40,984 nt of DNA from assembly GCA_019428905.1 (NCBI GenBank), contig JAHYJN010000021.1, forward strand, positions 1-40,984. The letters run 5' to 3'. The translations under genes were made by a program, and so were the position numbers. This document shows positions 9,107-17,683 of the stretch, piece by piece. Positions within the stretch are counted from its first letter, which is position 1. Each line of letters opens with the position of its first letter. Source of the stretch: Candidatus Brevefilum sp. Its GTDB lineage: Bacteria; Chloroflexota; Anaerolineae; Anaerolineales; Anaerolineaceae. Below the pieces are notes generated by a model. It was given only the letters and a program-made list of their open reading frames with translations, searched no databases and was not told the DNA's origin.

Positions 9107-9279
9107 AAAATGAGATTAGTCGAACATTGTGGATTGAACTTTCTCCATGTATTAGTCTCCTGGACGTCATTACTATCTAGTTTTGATCCACACAAGGGCT
9201 GGGTCTTCATCGCAATTCAGGCTTGGTGTCCTTCGAGAGCCATAGACTTATTCAGCCCTTGTTCGACTAACCTCATCTT
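9107..9279 (-). ncRNA. Predicted IS110 bridge RNA, copy 1
   Basis: The 173-nt minus-strand segment before the transposase is closed by a 20-base stem (9260-9279 with 9107-9126; 18 Watson-Crick and two G-U pairs). Inside are two stem-loops. The 5' one (stem ACAAGGGCTG/CAGCCCTTGT, 9253-9262 with 9192-9201) carries ATTGCGA at 9210-9216, complementary to the core plus right target flank TCGCAAT. The 3' one (TGTGGAT/ATCCACA, 9186-9192 with 9128-9134) carries ATAGTAAT at 9169-9176, identical to the transposase-distal element end, and ATGGA at 9144-9148, complementary to core plus left end. Target loop first and donor loop second, with this size, matches the published IS621 bridge RNA. The left target guide is weak (TCTC only). 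Confidence 0.75.
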
Positions 9280-9318
9280 AGCACAGCTTGTTCTCTTGAC
9301 CTAACTAAGTCTAATGGA

Positions 9319-9569
9319 GAAGCTTCGAAGAAGCGCCGAAGCAATCTCGATAGTTGACATACCGGAGAATTATTCTTTTTGGGATTAGTTCACGAGAGGT
9401 TTAGTCTGAGATTGCTTCTTCGCTACGCTCATCGCAATGACAAGAATTTTTTTACCATTCACCCTTCACCATTCATGAAATCCCCGAAGCGTAGCGGAGT
9501 GGGACCATTCACTATTCACAACATTGAGATTGCTTCCTCGCTGCGCTCGTCGCAATGACAATTTAACTT
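9319..9569. repeat. REP-like inverted pair and simple repeats right of IS110 copy 1
   Basis: The right half of the interrupted repeat (GAAGCTTCGAAGAAGCGCC, ending AATCTCG at 9349) is followed by about 60 unique bases. An inverted relative, GAGATTGCTTCTTCGC...CGCAATGACA, lies at about 9409-9441, and another at about 9526-9560. No gene is seen. Confidence 0.7.
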
Positions 9570-9882
9570 GTCCCCCGGGATTTCCGCGACAAAGTGGATA
9601 TCAAAATACTGCCTCCTGCTTATGAAATTTATCAAAAAATTATCTTCTTAAAATCCCGGGGGTCTTTGTTTCAAATATTTACCTCCCGAATTAATGTCTG
9701 AAAAGATGCAAGAGCACCCAAACATAAATCCCGGGGGTCTATGTTTTAATTTTCTACCTCTGGTAAAGCATGACTAGAAATATGCAGAACTAACCAAACA
9801 CAAATCCCGGGGGTCTTTGTCTTATATTGGCCGATTTTTTCTCGTATCCAAATTAGCGCATTCTCCTCAGACCCCCGGGATT
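9570..9882. repeat. CCCGGGGGTC hairpin array B
   Basis: Five arms lie at 9570 (inverted), 9651, 9726 and 9802 (direct) and 9870 (inverted), with spacing of 81, 75, 76 and 68 bases. The two middle units are diverged copies of one about 75-base tandem unit ending CCAAACAC or CCAAACAT. It has one more middle unit than array A. Confidence 0.85.
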
Positions 9883-9922
9883 GTAAACAATGAGTGCGCT
9901 GCGTTTGCGCAATTCCCACTTC

Positions 9923-9998
9923 GTAGAGACGCCCCGCCGGAGCGTCTCTACCTTTTGTCATTGCGAGAAGCTTCGAAGAAGCGCCGAAGCAATCTCGT
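9923..9998. repeat. Unoccupied IS110 target module: GTAGAGACG hairpin plus REP-like repeat
   Basis: A GTAGAGACGCCCC hairpin (9923-9951, one mismatch) is followed by CATTGCGAGAAGCTTCGAAG... starting at 9959. The whole stretch from the end of array B matches the left flanks of both IS110 copies and runs straight through the point where they are interrupted, between 9966 and 9967. It serves as a natural empty site. Confidence 0.85.
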
Positions 9999-10110
9999 TA
10001 TTTTCTGCCGGGATGAGTGCCATTCATAATGATTAATTCTGAAATTGCTTCCCTTAACCTGAAGCGCCACTATCATCCTTGAAACCTAGCAGAGTGGGAC
10101 TATTCACAAC

Positions 10111-10146
10111 ATTGAGATTGCTTCTTCGCTGCGCTCATCGCAATGA
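10111..10146. repeat. Inverted CATTGCGA-type REP element
   Basis: The sequence GAGATTGCTTC...TCATCGCAATGAC is the reverse-oriented partner of the REP-like repeat at 9959. Its reverse complement contains CATTGCGATGA, which shares ten bases with the predicted right target guide of the IS110 bridge RNA. Confidence 0.75.
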
Positions 10147-10157
10147 CTATTTAACTT

Positions 10158-10564
10158 GTCCCCCGGGATTTCCGCGACAAAGTGGAAATCAAAATACTGC
10201 CTCCTGCTTATGAAATTTATCAAAATATTATCTTCTTAAAATCCCGGGGGTCTTTGTTTTAATTTTCTACCTCTGGCAAAGCAAGACTAGAAATATGCAG
10301 AACTAACCAAACAAACACAATTCTTTTGTCCCCCGGGATTTCCGGTACTTTGAGGATATAAAAATACTTTGACCTCCTGATGGGATTGACCAATAAAGTA
10401 TCTTCTTAAAATCCCGGGGGGCTTTGTTACAAATATTTACCTCCCGAAATAATGTCTGGAAATGGGCAAGAGCGCCCAAACACAAATCCCGGGGGTCTTT
10501 GTCTTATATTAGCCGATTTTATCTCGTATCCAAATTAGCGCATTCTCCTCAGACCCCCGGGATT
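10158..10564. repeat. CCCGGGGGTC hairpin array C
   Basis: This is the longest array. Arms lie at 10158 (inverted), 10239 (direct), 10328 (inverted), 10409 (direct, GGGGGGC variant), 10484 (direct) and 10552 (inverted). It looks like two arrays joined, because the inverted first-unit type occurs twice. It ends about 105 bases before the end of the operon 1 permease gene, where it could act on transcript ends; that is inference. Confidence 0.85.
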
Positions 10565-10669
10565 GTAAACACCAGTTGGGTTACGTTTGCACAATTGCCG
10601 ACCCCGCAGCAACGCCCCGGCGGGGGCGTTGTGACGAATGATATTAATATAAAACCTAATGGCAAGAAT

Positions 10670-11713
10670 TTACGATTTTCCCCGCATTCGTGGGTCAAGC
10701 ACATCACGCATCGCATCTCCAACCAGGTTCCAACCCATCACAAACAGGGTCAATGTGAGACCAGGATAAACCACAATATACCAGTAGCGGTTCAGGCTGG
10801 TGATCCAATTGCGGGCAAAACTAAGGACTTGACCCCAATCTGCATAACCAATTTCAGTCCCAATCCCTAGGAAGGAGAGCGCTGCAAAACCAAGCACAAC
10901 ATCGCCAATGCCAAGGGAGGCCAGAACCAGTGTGGGAAAAATAGCGTTTGGCAAAACATGTTTAAAGAGAATACGTCCGCTCCTGACGCCCGATGCCTTC
11001 GCTGCCAGCACAAAATCTCGCTCTTTGATGGAAAGGATATCAGATCGGATGATGCGCGCATATCCCATCCAACTGAACGTGATCATGGCGATCATGGGCG
11101 GCAACAGGCTTCTTCCCAATATCGGTGTGAGCACAGATGAAAAGATGAGCGCCATCATGATATAGGGCAATGTCATAAAAATATCGGTAATTCTCATAAT
11201 CAGGTTGTCTACCCAACCGCCGTAGAAAGCGGCTATTGATCCTAAGATCACACCAATCAAAACGGTGGCGATAACCACGATGATGCCCGTTCTAAAAGCG
11301 GTGCGAGTACCCCAAACAATCCCATAAAAAATATCATATTGACCCTGAGCTGTCCCCAACAAATGCACCCATTCTTCATTGCCCGTCAGCGGTTCATACC
11401 AGAATGGAATTTCGGGGACGTTCTTCTTCCAGGGACTACCCGGTGCCTGTGGTTCACCGCTGAAGCCATCCCGAGGTATTTTCATTGGATCATTGCCAAC
11501 GGGCGGGGCGATGATCGGTGCAAATATCGCCACAAAGATGAAAATAAAAATCAAAAGAAACCCAATAATGGATGCTGGCGTTTTAAATAAACCGGTAACA
11601 ATTCGATAATTATCAGGCCCTAAAAATCCTTCAACCCAACCAATTTTTCGATCAGACTTTGTCTCGTCAAGTAAAAGGTTATCTCCGGTTGGGATGGTTG
11701 TCATTTCAGTCAT
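10670..11713 (-). CDS. Oligopeptide-type ABC transporter permease, OppC-like (operon 1)
   Basis: This is an inner-membrane permease of the DppC/OppC type, the second of two channel subunits for the operon 1 importer. The 347-residue protein has a cytosolic N-terminus with an OppC_N segment, a first membrane helix at about 48-70, and an extracytoplasmic stretch of about 65 residues. Five more helices follow, with the BPD_transp_1 coupling motif at about 230 (SIKERDFVLAAKASGVRSGRILFKH, of the EAA type). The ATG at 11713 has AAGGAG five bases upstream, overlapping the stop of the preceding permease. It is the last gene of operon 1. The substrate is probably peptides, but family members also carry oligosaccharides. 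Confidence 0.9.
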   Translation of the reverse strand: MTEMTTIPTGDNLLLDETKSDRKIGWVEGFLGPDNYRIVTGLFKTPASIIGFLLIFIFIFVAIFAPIIAPPVGNDPMKIPRDGFSGEPQAPGSPWKKNVPEIPFWYEPLTGNEEWVHLLGTAQGQYDIFYGIVWGTRTAFRTGIIVVIATVLIGVILGSIAAFYGGWVDNLIMRITDIFMTLPYIMMALIFSSVLTPILGRSLLPPMIAMITFSWMGYARIIRSDILSIKERDFVLAAKASGVRSGRILFKHVLPNAIFPTLVLASLGIGDVVLGFAALSFLGIGTEIGYADWGQVLSFARNWITSLNRYWYIVVYPGLTLTLFVMGWNLVGDAMRDVLDPRMRGKS

Positions 11714-11722
11714 ACGCACTCC

Positions 11723-12796
11723 TTAGGACAAACGAACACGTGGGTCGATAAAAGCATAAAGAATATCGACGACCAGGTTTGAGATAATCAGGATCAATCC
11801 TGTAAAAATGGCTAAACCAAGGATCGTCACGACATCCAACTGAGCGGCCGCATCTGCTGCCGCCTTTCCAATCCCAGGATAGTTGAATACGGTTTCCGTG
11901 ATGACGACACCACCGAGTAAGCCGACAATACTCCCGCCCATCATGGTAACCACTGGCAGCATGGCATTTGGCCTGGCGTGTTTATTAATCACATCCGATT
12001 CCTTAAGGCCTTTGGACCTGGCTGTAATCACATAATCCATGCGCAGCGTTTCCAGCATGGACGACCGCGTCACCCGCACAAAAGTAGCCCAACTAATATA
12101 AGAAAGCGTAATGATTGGCATGATCATGTGCCGCAGGGCATCCCAAAAAATATCGAGCCGAAGATTCAAAAGCGCATCAATGCTCAATAAATACGTGTAC
12201 TGTTTAAATTCTCCTGAATAAATCAACTTACTCACCCAATCTGACATCTTCCCGGGTAAAAACCATTGGTTGTTAGCGTAGAGGAGCATCAGCAATAGCA
12301 GCCCAAATACAAAGGTCGGGAAAGATGTTCCGATAATGCTATAAATTCGGGCAGCCTGATCGAAAAATTTATTCTGGTTCACCGCCGCCTTAACGCCCAT
12401 CCAAATGCCGACAGACAGCATCGGGAAAATCGTCCAAAGGGCCAGGTCAAGCGTATTGGGAAAGCGATTCTTAATAATGTCAATTACTTCTTGAGAAGCT
12501 GTGCGTGAATAGCCAAAATCACCATAAAGAATCCCCCCATCACGTACAATGTTTCCCTGTGTATCTGGTTTTTGAACGCCGACCAACCAGCGCCAATACT
12601 GCACAAAAAAGGGGTCGTTCAATCCATATCTCTTGATAACAGCATCAATTTGCTTTTCATTTTTCGGAAAATCGACCACATACAATGCCGAACGCTCAAC
12701 TGGACCAAGCAATTGAAGCATTCCAAAAATGATCAGTGTGACGCCTGCTAACAATACGGGAACCATGAGTAGCCGTCGGATTATATAATTTGTCAT
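11723..12796 (-). CDS. Oligopeptide-type ABC transporter permease, OppB-like (operon 1)
   Basis: This first permease subunit of operon 1 has 357 residues. It starts with the classic MTNYIIRRLLMVPVLLAGVT helix, then a long extracytoplasmic loop (about 30-115) containing YGLNDPFFVQYWRWL and GDFGYS. Five further helices follow, and an EAA-type coupling motif at about 255-275 (YVITARSKGLKESDVINKHA). The C-terminal YAFIDPRVRLS is typical of DppB/OppB proteins. AGAGG lies six bases before the ATG. The gene follows the binding-protein gene after 138 bases that contain a 12-bp hairpin. Only nine bases separate it from the next permease, so the two are surely co-translated. Confidence 0.92.
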   Translation of the reverse strand: MTNYIIRRLLMVPVLLAGVTLIIFGMLQLLGPVERSALYVVDFPKNEKQIDAVIKRYGLNDPFFVQYWRWLVGVQKPDTQGNIVRDGGILYGDFGYSRTASQEVIDIIKNRFPNTLDLALWTIFPMLSVGIWMGVKAAVNQNKFFDQAARIYSIIGTSFPTFVFGLLLLMLLYANNQWFLPGKMSDWVSKLIYSGEFKQYTYLLSIDALLNLRLDIFWDALRHMIMPIITLSYISWATFVRVTRSSMLETLRMDYVITARSKGLKESDVINKHARPNAMLPVVTMMGGSIVGLLGGVVITETVFNYPGIGKAAADAAAQLDVVTILGLAIFTGLILIISNLVVDILYAFIDPRVRLS

Positions 12797-12877
12797 TCGA
12801 AACCTCTCACTTCAGTTTTTCCTTTCAGAATGAACAGAAAACCATTTTCTCAACATTCTGAAGAGAAAAATTGATCG

Positions 12878-12909
12878 TGGTGGGGAAGCTTGCGACGGCT
12901 TCCCCACCA
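12878..12909 (-). promoter_or_regulatory. Hairpin between binding-protein and permease genes (operon 1)
   Basis: A perfect 12-bp stem (TGGTGGGGAAGC/GCTTCCCCACCA) with an 8-base loop sits 25 bases after the binding-protein stop. On the minus strand a T5 run follows about eight bases later. Such hairpins often stabilise the upstream message or partly terminate, raising binding protein over permease. Operon 2 has one in the same place. Confidence 0.6.
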
Positions 12910-12934
12910 ACAACTTAATCTAAATATGTTGAGC

Positions 12935-14992
12935 TTACTGAATATTGAAGTTGAATAGGATGACATCCTGACTCAAACCAGGTCGCCCAAATAAGAGGGT
13001 TAATGGCATATTGTTGGGTACATCACATACCACAAAACGCTCAATACCGAGTTTGGTTGTATCCACACTACAAACAGGGACCGGATCATCATAAGCGTTG
13101 GTTTCAGGATTGTAGATCATGATTTCACCCACCATCACGTCAACCGCAGCACGGTTTTCAGCAGGGACGTAGACAATATCCGCGTCACCAGCTTGGAGCA
13201 TCGCAAACCGGGTACCGAACTCTGAGATGTTCAGGAGTGCAACACGCTCGGTCCTCGCAGGCTCTCCCCAATAACCTTCAAAAGCAGTCAGGATAACTTC
13301 CTGATCGGGTGTCCAGTGATCCAGCTTATAAGCACCGGTACCGTTGGTAATAGCCCTAAAGGGATTATCGGCATCTTCCATGGAGTAGAAATTCTGCCAT
13401 GTATCGCAGCTTCCATCCCAACCACCGTTTTCAACGACCCATTCCATATCCATGATGGCGCCCCAGTTATTGGCAATCGTTGCCAGGAAGGGACCCCAAG
13501 GTTGAGCAAGGGTCATAGTCACTGTGCCAGCAGCATCATCAGCAACGATCGCAGCCTTGACGGTTTCACAAGCGCTGACGAGAACTGCTGGATCATTAGC
13601 CATCAAAGCTTCACGATCATCCGCAGACTCAAAGTCGTCCACTAAGCCCGTGATGTCATCGATGCCAACTCCGAAGAAGGGTTCAGCTAACAGCCACTGC
13701 GGGGTTGAATATCCGCCCTGCAGCAAACCTCGCTGGTAGGAATAGGCCACGTCAGATGGCGTCAGATCGCCGCCTTCATGGAATTTGACACCCTCACGGA
13801 TCGTGAAAGTCCAGACGGTGCCATCATCAGAAACTTCCCAGGATTCAGCTAACATGGGCACAAACTCATCGGTCTTGATACCATCATAGAAGACCAGGGT
13901 TTCATAAATATTCTGGAGAACCTCTCCGCTAGCGGTATCATACGCAGCTGCTGGGTCAAAGACCAAAGGATCACCAATCGAAGCAACGTTAATCGTCGTT
14001 GGATCCGGAGCCGCATTCGTTTTGAACATGGTCTTAAAAATATCCCCAGAGAAAATCGGGTTCAAAACACGTCCTTCAACCCACTTTTGCATGTAAGCAT
14101 GAGAGGTTGCTAAAACAACGGGAACGCCGACTGCCTGGTCAAAATACAGCTGGTTAAATTCTTTGTAGACTTCATGCCGTGCATCTGGATCAATCAATGC
14201 TACACCTTCATCGAGCAGGGCTTTGAATTGCGCCTTGAGATCAGAAGGCAGTTGCTGGCGATTGCCATAGGTGCCGGTCGTATAAGGTTGATACCAGTTA
14301 TGGGCATCATGGATATCCTCTAACCAGCCACCGGTCATGATCGGGATTTTATAAGCACGTTGAGCTGTTAAATAAGCGGGCCAGGGCAAACCTAATACCT
14401 CGACAACGAATTTTTCATTGATTTCTGCCAAATTAGCCTGCAGGATTTCGGCATAGATTTGACGGGTTGTGTTGCCGGTATTGTAAAGCATCTGGATTCG
14501 GAAACCCATTTCCCAAATGTCATCGGGGTCTTCACCAGCGGGGATGCCGTCTTTATCGACATCAGCCAGCTTAAATTCCTCGGCAGCTTTTTCCGGGTCG
14601 AAGCTATAAAATGGTGCGTCAGGATCATAGCCAGGCATACCAGGCAGTGAGAGAACCTTGGATTGAACGGCTTCACCGTTGTACACATCTTGTGCAACAA
14701 TCTCAGCGTCGAACGCATAAGCAAAACCTCTGCGGACGTGGACATCATCAAAGAAAGTGCTTGGTACGCCGTTACCATCCAATTTGTTGGAACCAAGATA
14801 TGGGTTTAAGGCAACAGGTTCAACCGCTACGGGCACCTCGACCTCTACGGGAACCTCAACCGTTTCGATCACCGTCTCAATAACGGTCTCGATGATTGTT
14901 TCAGGCTCCGGTACGCCACCAGGCTGGCACGCGGTCAAAACCACCACCAACACCATAACGACGGCAACTAAACCTAATAGTTTCTTTTGCAT
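12935..14992 (-). CDS. Peptide-binding lipoprotein of ABC importer, circularly permuted SBP_bac_5 (operon 1)
   Basis: This is the extracytoplasmic substrate-binding lipoprotein for operon 1, 685 residues. The signal peptide ends in lipobox LTAC (Cys22). A linker of TVIET and VPVEV repeats runs to about residue 60. The next segment (65-325) is what normally forms the second half of SBP_bac_5: NPYLGSNKLDGNGVP, DDVHVRRGFAYAFD, LPGMPGYDPDAP, GWLEDIHDAHNWYQPY. From about 330 the normally N-terminal half follows: INVASIGDPLVFDPA, LAESWEVSDDGTVWTF, REGVKFHEGGDLTPSDVAYS. The protein stops at ILFNFNIQ, exactly where the first half would continue. The ATG at 14992 has GAAGGAG ahead of it; a GTG 15 bases upstream falls next to that motif. 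It lies between the ATPases and the permeases. Confidence 0.9.
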   Translation of the reverse strand: MQKKLLGLVAVVMVLVVVLTACQPGGVPEPETIIETVIETVIETVEVPVEVEVPVAVEPVALNPYLGSNKLDGNGVPSTFFDDVHVRRGFAYAFDAEIVAQDVYNGEAVQSKVLSLPGMPGYDPDAPFYSFDPEKAAEEFKLADVDKDGIPAGEDPDDIWEMGFRIQMLYNTGNTTRQIYAEILQANLAEINEKFVVEVLGLPWPAYLTAQRAYKIPIMTGGWLEDIHDAHNWYQPYTTGTYGNRQQLPSDLKAQFKALLDEGVALIDPDARHEVYKEFNQLYFDQAVGVPVVLATSHAYMQKWVEGRVLNPIFSGDIFKTMFKTNAAPDPTTINVASIGDPLVFDPAAAYDTASGEVLQNIYETLVFYDGIKTDEFVPMLAESWEVSDDGTVWTFTIREGVKFHEGGDLTPSDVAYSYQRGLLQGGYSTPQWLLAEPFFGVGIDDITGLVDDFESADDREALMANDPAVLVSACETVKAAIVADDAAGTVTMTLAQPWGPFLATIANNWGAIMDMEWVVENGGWDGSCDTWQNFYSMEDADNPFRAITNGTGAYKLDHWTPDQEVILTAFEGYWGEPARTERVALLNISEFGTRFAMLQAGDADIVYVPAENRAAVDVMVGEIMIYNPETNAYDDPVPVCSVDTTKLGIERFVVCDVPNNMPLTLLFGRPGLSQDVILFNFNIQ

Positions 14993-15058
14993 TTTTTTCT
15001 CCTTCACACATAATTAGTTAAATTTTGTCGGATTGAGGGAATTTCATTAATGGGTATC

Positions 15059-16072
15059 CTAATTAATCACCTCCTTTTGATCATCGATTGGGGTCACTTT
15101 CAAACAAGCGACAAAATGCCCAGATGTGATTTCACGCAGCACCGGCTGGACTTCAGCACAATGCTCATCTGCAATGGGGCAGCGGGTTCGAAAGCGGCAT
15201 CCGGAAGGTGGATTGGCTGGAGAGGGTACATCCCCCTCCAGGATAATCCTCTGATGTTCTTCATAAAATTTAGGATCTGCTACCGGTATTGAAGATAACA
15301 GTGCCTGCGTGTAAGGATGCAGAGGATTGACATAAACATCCTTCCGATTCGCTATTTCAACAATAATCCCAAGATACATCACCGCCACACGATCACTGAT
15401 GTGCCGCACCATGGAAAGGTCATGCGCAATAAATAGATAAGTTAAATTGAGCTCTTTTTGAAGATCCTCGAGCAAATTAACGATTTGTGCTTGGATAGAG
15501 ACATCCAGTGCAGAAATTGGCTCATCACACACAATAAAGGATGGATTCATCGCTAAAGCACGCGCCACACCAATGCGTTGACGCTGACCACCCGAAAATT
15601 CATGCGGGTAACGGCTGGCGTAGTTGTGATCCAAACTAACTAAATCCAAAAGCTCAGCCACACGGTCATCAATCTCTTTTCCGCTGGCGATACCAAACGC
15701 CAACATCGGCTCACCGATAATTTCCCGTACTGTCATGCGCGGATTAAGGCTGGCATACGGATCTTGAAAGATGATCTGAATATCCTTACGTGCCTTGCGC
15801 ATCTCTTCCGGCTTCAAATGGGCTAAATCCTGCCCCTTAAAATACACATGCCCGGAAGTGGGTTCATAAAGCCGTAAGATTGTACGACCCGTTGTGGTTT
15901 TTCCGCAGCCCGATTCTCCCACAAGACCCAGGGTTTCCCCTTGCTTAATTTCAAATGAGACACCATCGACAGCTCGAACAGCGCCAACTTTTCGGCGGAT
16001 CACCCCTCGATAAATCGGGAAATGTTTCACTAAATCTTCAACTCGCAGCAATGTTTGCTTGTCTGTAGTCAT
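15059..16072 (-). CDS. Oligopeptide-type ABC transporter ATPase, OppF-like (operon 1)
   Basis: This cytosolic ATPase subunit (337 residues) pairs with the upstream OppD-like protein to drive import. Motifs are Walker [11 protein letters not shown]-loop in [15 protein letters not shown], signature [15 protein letters not shown], Walker [13 protein letters not shown] and switch histidine IAHDLSMV. The C-terminal oligo_HPY region holds CRFRTRCP and further cysteines that, in relatives, can bind an iron-sulfur cluster. The ATG at 16072 overlaps the preceding TAA as TAATG, with GGGAGAG upstream. A 12-codon open extension exists inside the upstream gene but lacks support. The last codons before the stop include AAAGGAGGTG, although the next start is about 67 bases away. 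Confidence 0.93.
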   Translation of the reverse strand: MTTDKQTLLRVEDLVKHFPIYRGVIRRKVGAVRAVDGVSFEIKQGETLGLVGESGCGKTTTGRTILRLYEPTSGHVYFKGQDLAHLKPEEMRKARKDIQIIFQDPYASLNPRMTVREIIGEPMLAFGIASGKEIDDRVAELLDLVSLDHNYASRYPHEFSGGQRQRIGVARALAMNPSFIVCDEPISALDVSIQAQIVNLLEDLQKELNLTYLFIAHDLSMVRHISDRVAVMYLGIIVEIANRKDVYVNPLHPYTQALLSSIPVADPKFYEEHQRIILEGDVPSPANPPSGCRFRTRCPIADEHCAEVQPVLREITSGHFVACLKVTPIDDQKEVIN

Positions 16073-17064
16073 TAACGCTCTCTCCCAGTTGTTACATCCA
16101 CCCAGCAAGCAACCCGATGGCCACCACGGCCATAGCTTTCCAAAACAGGGTTTTCCTGCCAGCAGTGATCTTTGACAAATTCACAGCGCGGCGCAAATGG
16201 ACAGGCTTTAGGCTTTTTGAAGAGCATTGGGGGCATACCATTAATTGAATATAAACGTTGACGTTCTTCTCGATTAATTTTTGGGAGACTGTTCAGCAGG
16301 CCAATGGTATATGGATGCAACGGTTCCGCATACAGATCTTTGACGGGTGATTCTTCAATAATAAAGCCGCCATACATCACAGACACCCGGTTGGCAATAC
16401 TGGCCACCACACCAAGATCATGTGTGATCCAAATAATTGCCATGCCCAATTCCTCACGTAACCGCTTGACCAGGTCCACGATTTGCGCTTGAATGGTCAC
16501 ATCCAAAGCGGTGGTTGGTTCATCCGCGATTAAGATCTGGGGCATGCAAGAAAGCGCCATGGCAATCATCACTCGCTGTCGCATCCCACCTGAATATTGA
16601 TGCGGGTAGTCTTTTAGCCGATCTGCTGCCTGTGGGATTCCCACCATCTCCAGCAATTCGATGCTGCGTTTGCGCGCCTGTTCTTTGGTTATTCCCATGT
16701 GCAACATCAGAGGTTCCGCCATTTGGTTCCCAATGGACATCACAGGATTGAGCGAAGTCATTGGGTCTTGAAAGATCATGCTGATCTGAGCGCCGCGCAC
16801 TTTGCGGATCTCATCACTGTCCATGGTCAACATATCCTCACCTTTGAAGAAGGCATTACCTGCAACGATCTTCCCGGGAGGTATCGGAACAAGTTTTAAA
16901 CATGAAAGCATCGTGACGCTTTTGCCGCAACCACTTTCCCCGACGACTCCCAATGATTCACCTTCATCCAGGGTAAACGAAACACCGTTTACAGCATGAA
17001 CAATTCCTTCAGGTGTGTTAAACTGTGTTTCAAGCCCCCGAACATTTAATAACTGATTTGCCAT
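16072..17064 (-). CDS. Oligopeptide-type ABC transporter ATPase, OppD-like (operon 1)
   Basis: This is the first gene of operon 1 (330 residues) and the other ATPase of the importer. It shows Walker [28 protein letters not shown] around the Q-loop, signature [15 protein letters not shown], Walker [13 protein letters not shown] and H-loop WITHDLGVV. The oligo_HPY C-terminus has [14 protein letters not shown]. The YSGGMRQR variant and position 5' of OppF are typical of OppD/DppD. AAGGA lies seven bases before the ATG. It overlaps the next ATPase gene by one base. The order ATPase, ATPase, binding protein, permease, permease differs from operon 2, where the binding protein comes first. Confidence 0.93.
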   Translation of the reverse strand: MANQLLNVRGLETQFNTPEGIVHAVNGVSFTLDEGESLGVVGESGCGKSVTMLSCLKLVPIPPGKIVAGNAFFKGEDMLTMDSDEIRKVRGAQISMIFQDPMTSLNPVMSIGNQMAEPLMLHMGITKEQARKRSIELLEMVGIPQAADRLKDYPHQYSGGMRQRVMIAMALSCMPQILIADEPTTALDVTIQAQIVDLVKRLREELGMAIIWITHDLGVVASIANRVSVMYGGFIIEESPVKDLYAEPLHPYTIGLLNSLPKINREERQRLYSINGMPPMLFKKPKACPFAPRCEFVKDHCWQENPVLESYGRGGHRVACWVDVTTGRER

Positions 17065-17683
17065 AAATTATTCCTTATCGTTCAGTGTCTTCCCAATATC
17101 AGCTACAATTTGATTGAAATTGACAAAATATGATTACTAATTTATACGTAGTTTTAATACTTAATGCTAATAATTATAACACACAATTCATTTAGTTGTT
17201 CTTTTTTTAATATATCCCCAATACATCGCCATGTGAATAGGTTAAGATTCATAAGTTGATCGCTCCCAATAAAAAAAGAAAATCCTTTGCAACAGCTCAG
17301 GCAGCCCTGCTTTAGAAGGCTAGGGGATGTGGTTAAAGCCGCTGGGAAGACGTTCCTATCTCCATTCACTGTTTGGTTATTACCTGGCTTCGGCTTTATG
17401 GTCAGAAACCAGTTGAACATAATTATTTAGTAACTGCTCAGGCAAACCTGCTGCTGAAGGGTGGGGGGTGTGGTGTGGCGGCGAAGCCGCCACACCACAC
17501 CCCCCAATTTACTCACACGCTGAGTAGTTACATTATTTATTAGAAAAGAAGAGCTTACGCTGGGAATTAGAATCTAAAAATGGGTCTCCCTTTATCAGAA
17601 AGTCGGCTTATCTAAACGCATCGGATGAGAAGACAGACCAGGAAACTAGCCAATCAGCACACCACGCATGACAGAGGTGAACA
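17065..17683. other. Intergenic stretch upstream of operon 1
   Basis: About 620 bases hold no convincing gene; an 88-codon minus frame at 17154-17420 lacks a ribosome site and any family look. A minus-strand TATAAT lies at 17173-17178 without a good -35, and is a possible operon 1 promoter about 100 bases from the start. Two related segments with CAGGCA...CCTGCT (about 17300 and 17438) precede a very strong hairpin at 17462-17506. Confidence 0.55.
17462..17506. repeat. Perfect 21-bp hairpin with GAA loop
   Basis: Twenty-one bases (TGGGGGGTGTGGTGTGGCGGC) pair perfectly with their complement across a GAA triloop. It lies about 180 bases past the 3' end of the membrane-protein gene at 17684 and could terminate its transcript, but neither strand shows a strong T-run after it. 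Confidence 0.8.

Larger units (their letters stand above)
8006..9318 (-). mobile_element. IS110-family insertion sequence, copy 1 (intact)
   Basis: The ends come from an unoccupied paralogous site at 9959-9998 reading CATTGCGAGAAGCTTCG. Here the left flank ends CATTGCGA and the right flank resumes GAGAAGCTTCG, so the GA core is present on both sides (8006-8007 and 9317-9318) with 1309 bases between. There are no terminal inverted repeats or longer target duplication, as expected for IS110. The transposase stop is three bases from one end. About 235 noncoding bases lie between the other end and the start codon, the layout of the IS110 group with its guide RNA at the 5' side. The target is a REP-like palindromic repeat. 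Confidence 0.88.

Noticed and set aside
9082..9210. 43-residue N-terminal extension of the IS110 transposase (same in copy 2)
   Set aside because: It would lie in the predicted guide RNA, has no ribosome site, and the ATG with AGGAGG gives the usual N-terminus.
9210..9279. Left target guide of the bridge RNA at AAGTCTATGG or GGCTCTC
   Set aside because: Each gives only scattered matches to the left flank (CGAAGCTTC plus core TC); only TCTC is continuous. I left it undefined.
7685..10564. CRISPR array
   Set aside because: Arms occur in both orientations, spacing varies, and the spacers are the same few types repeated across arrays. No cas genes are present.
12935..14992. Frameshift, truncation or misassembly as the cause of the odd binding-protein order
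   Set aside because: The frame is intact with leader and lipobox, nothing large is missing or doubled, and a second gene in the window shows the same kind of order with another breakpoint. Read data could still overturn this.
17154..17420. 88-codon minus-strand frame
   Set aside because: No ribosome site, odd composition, and it runs through repeat-like palindromic DNA.
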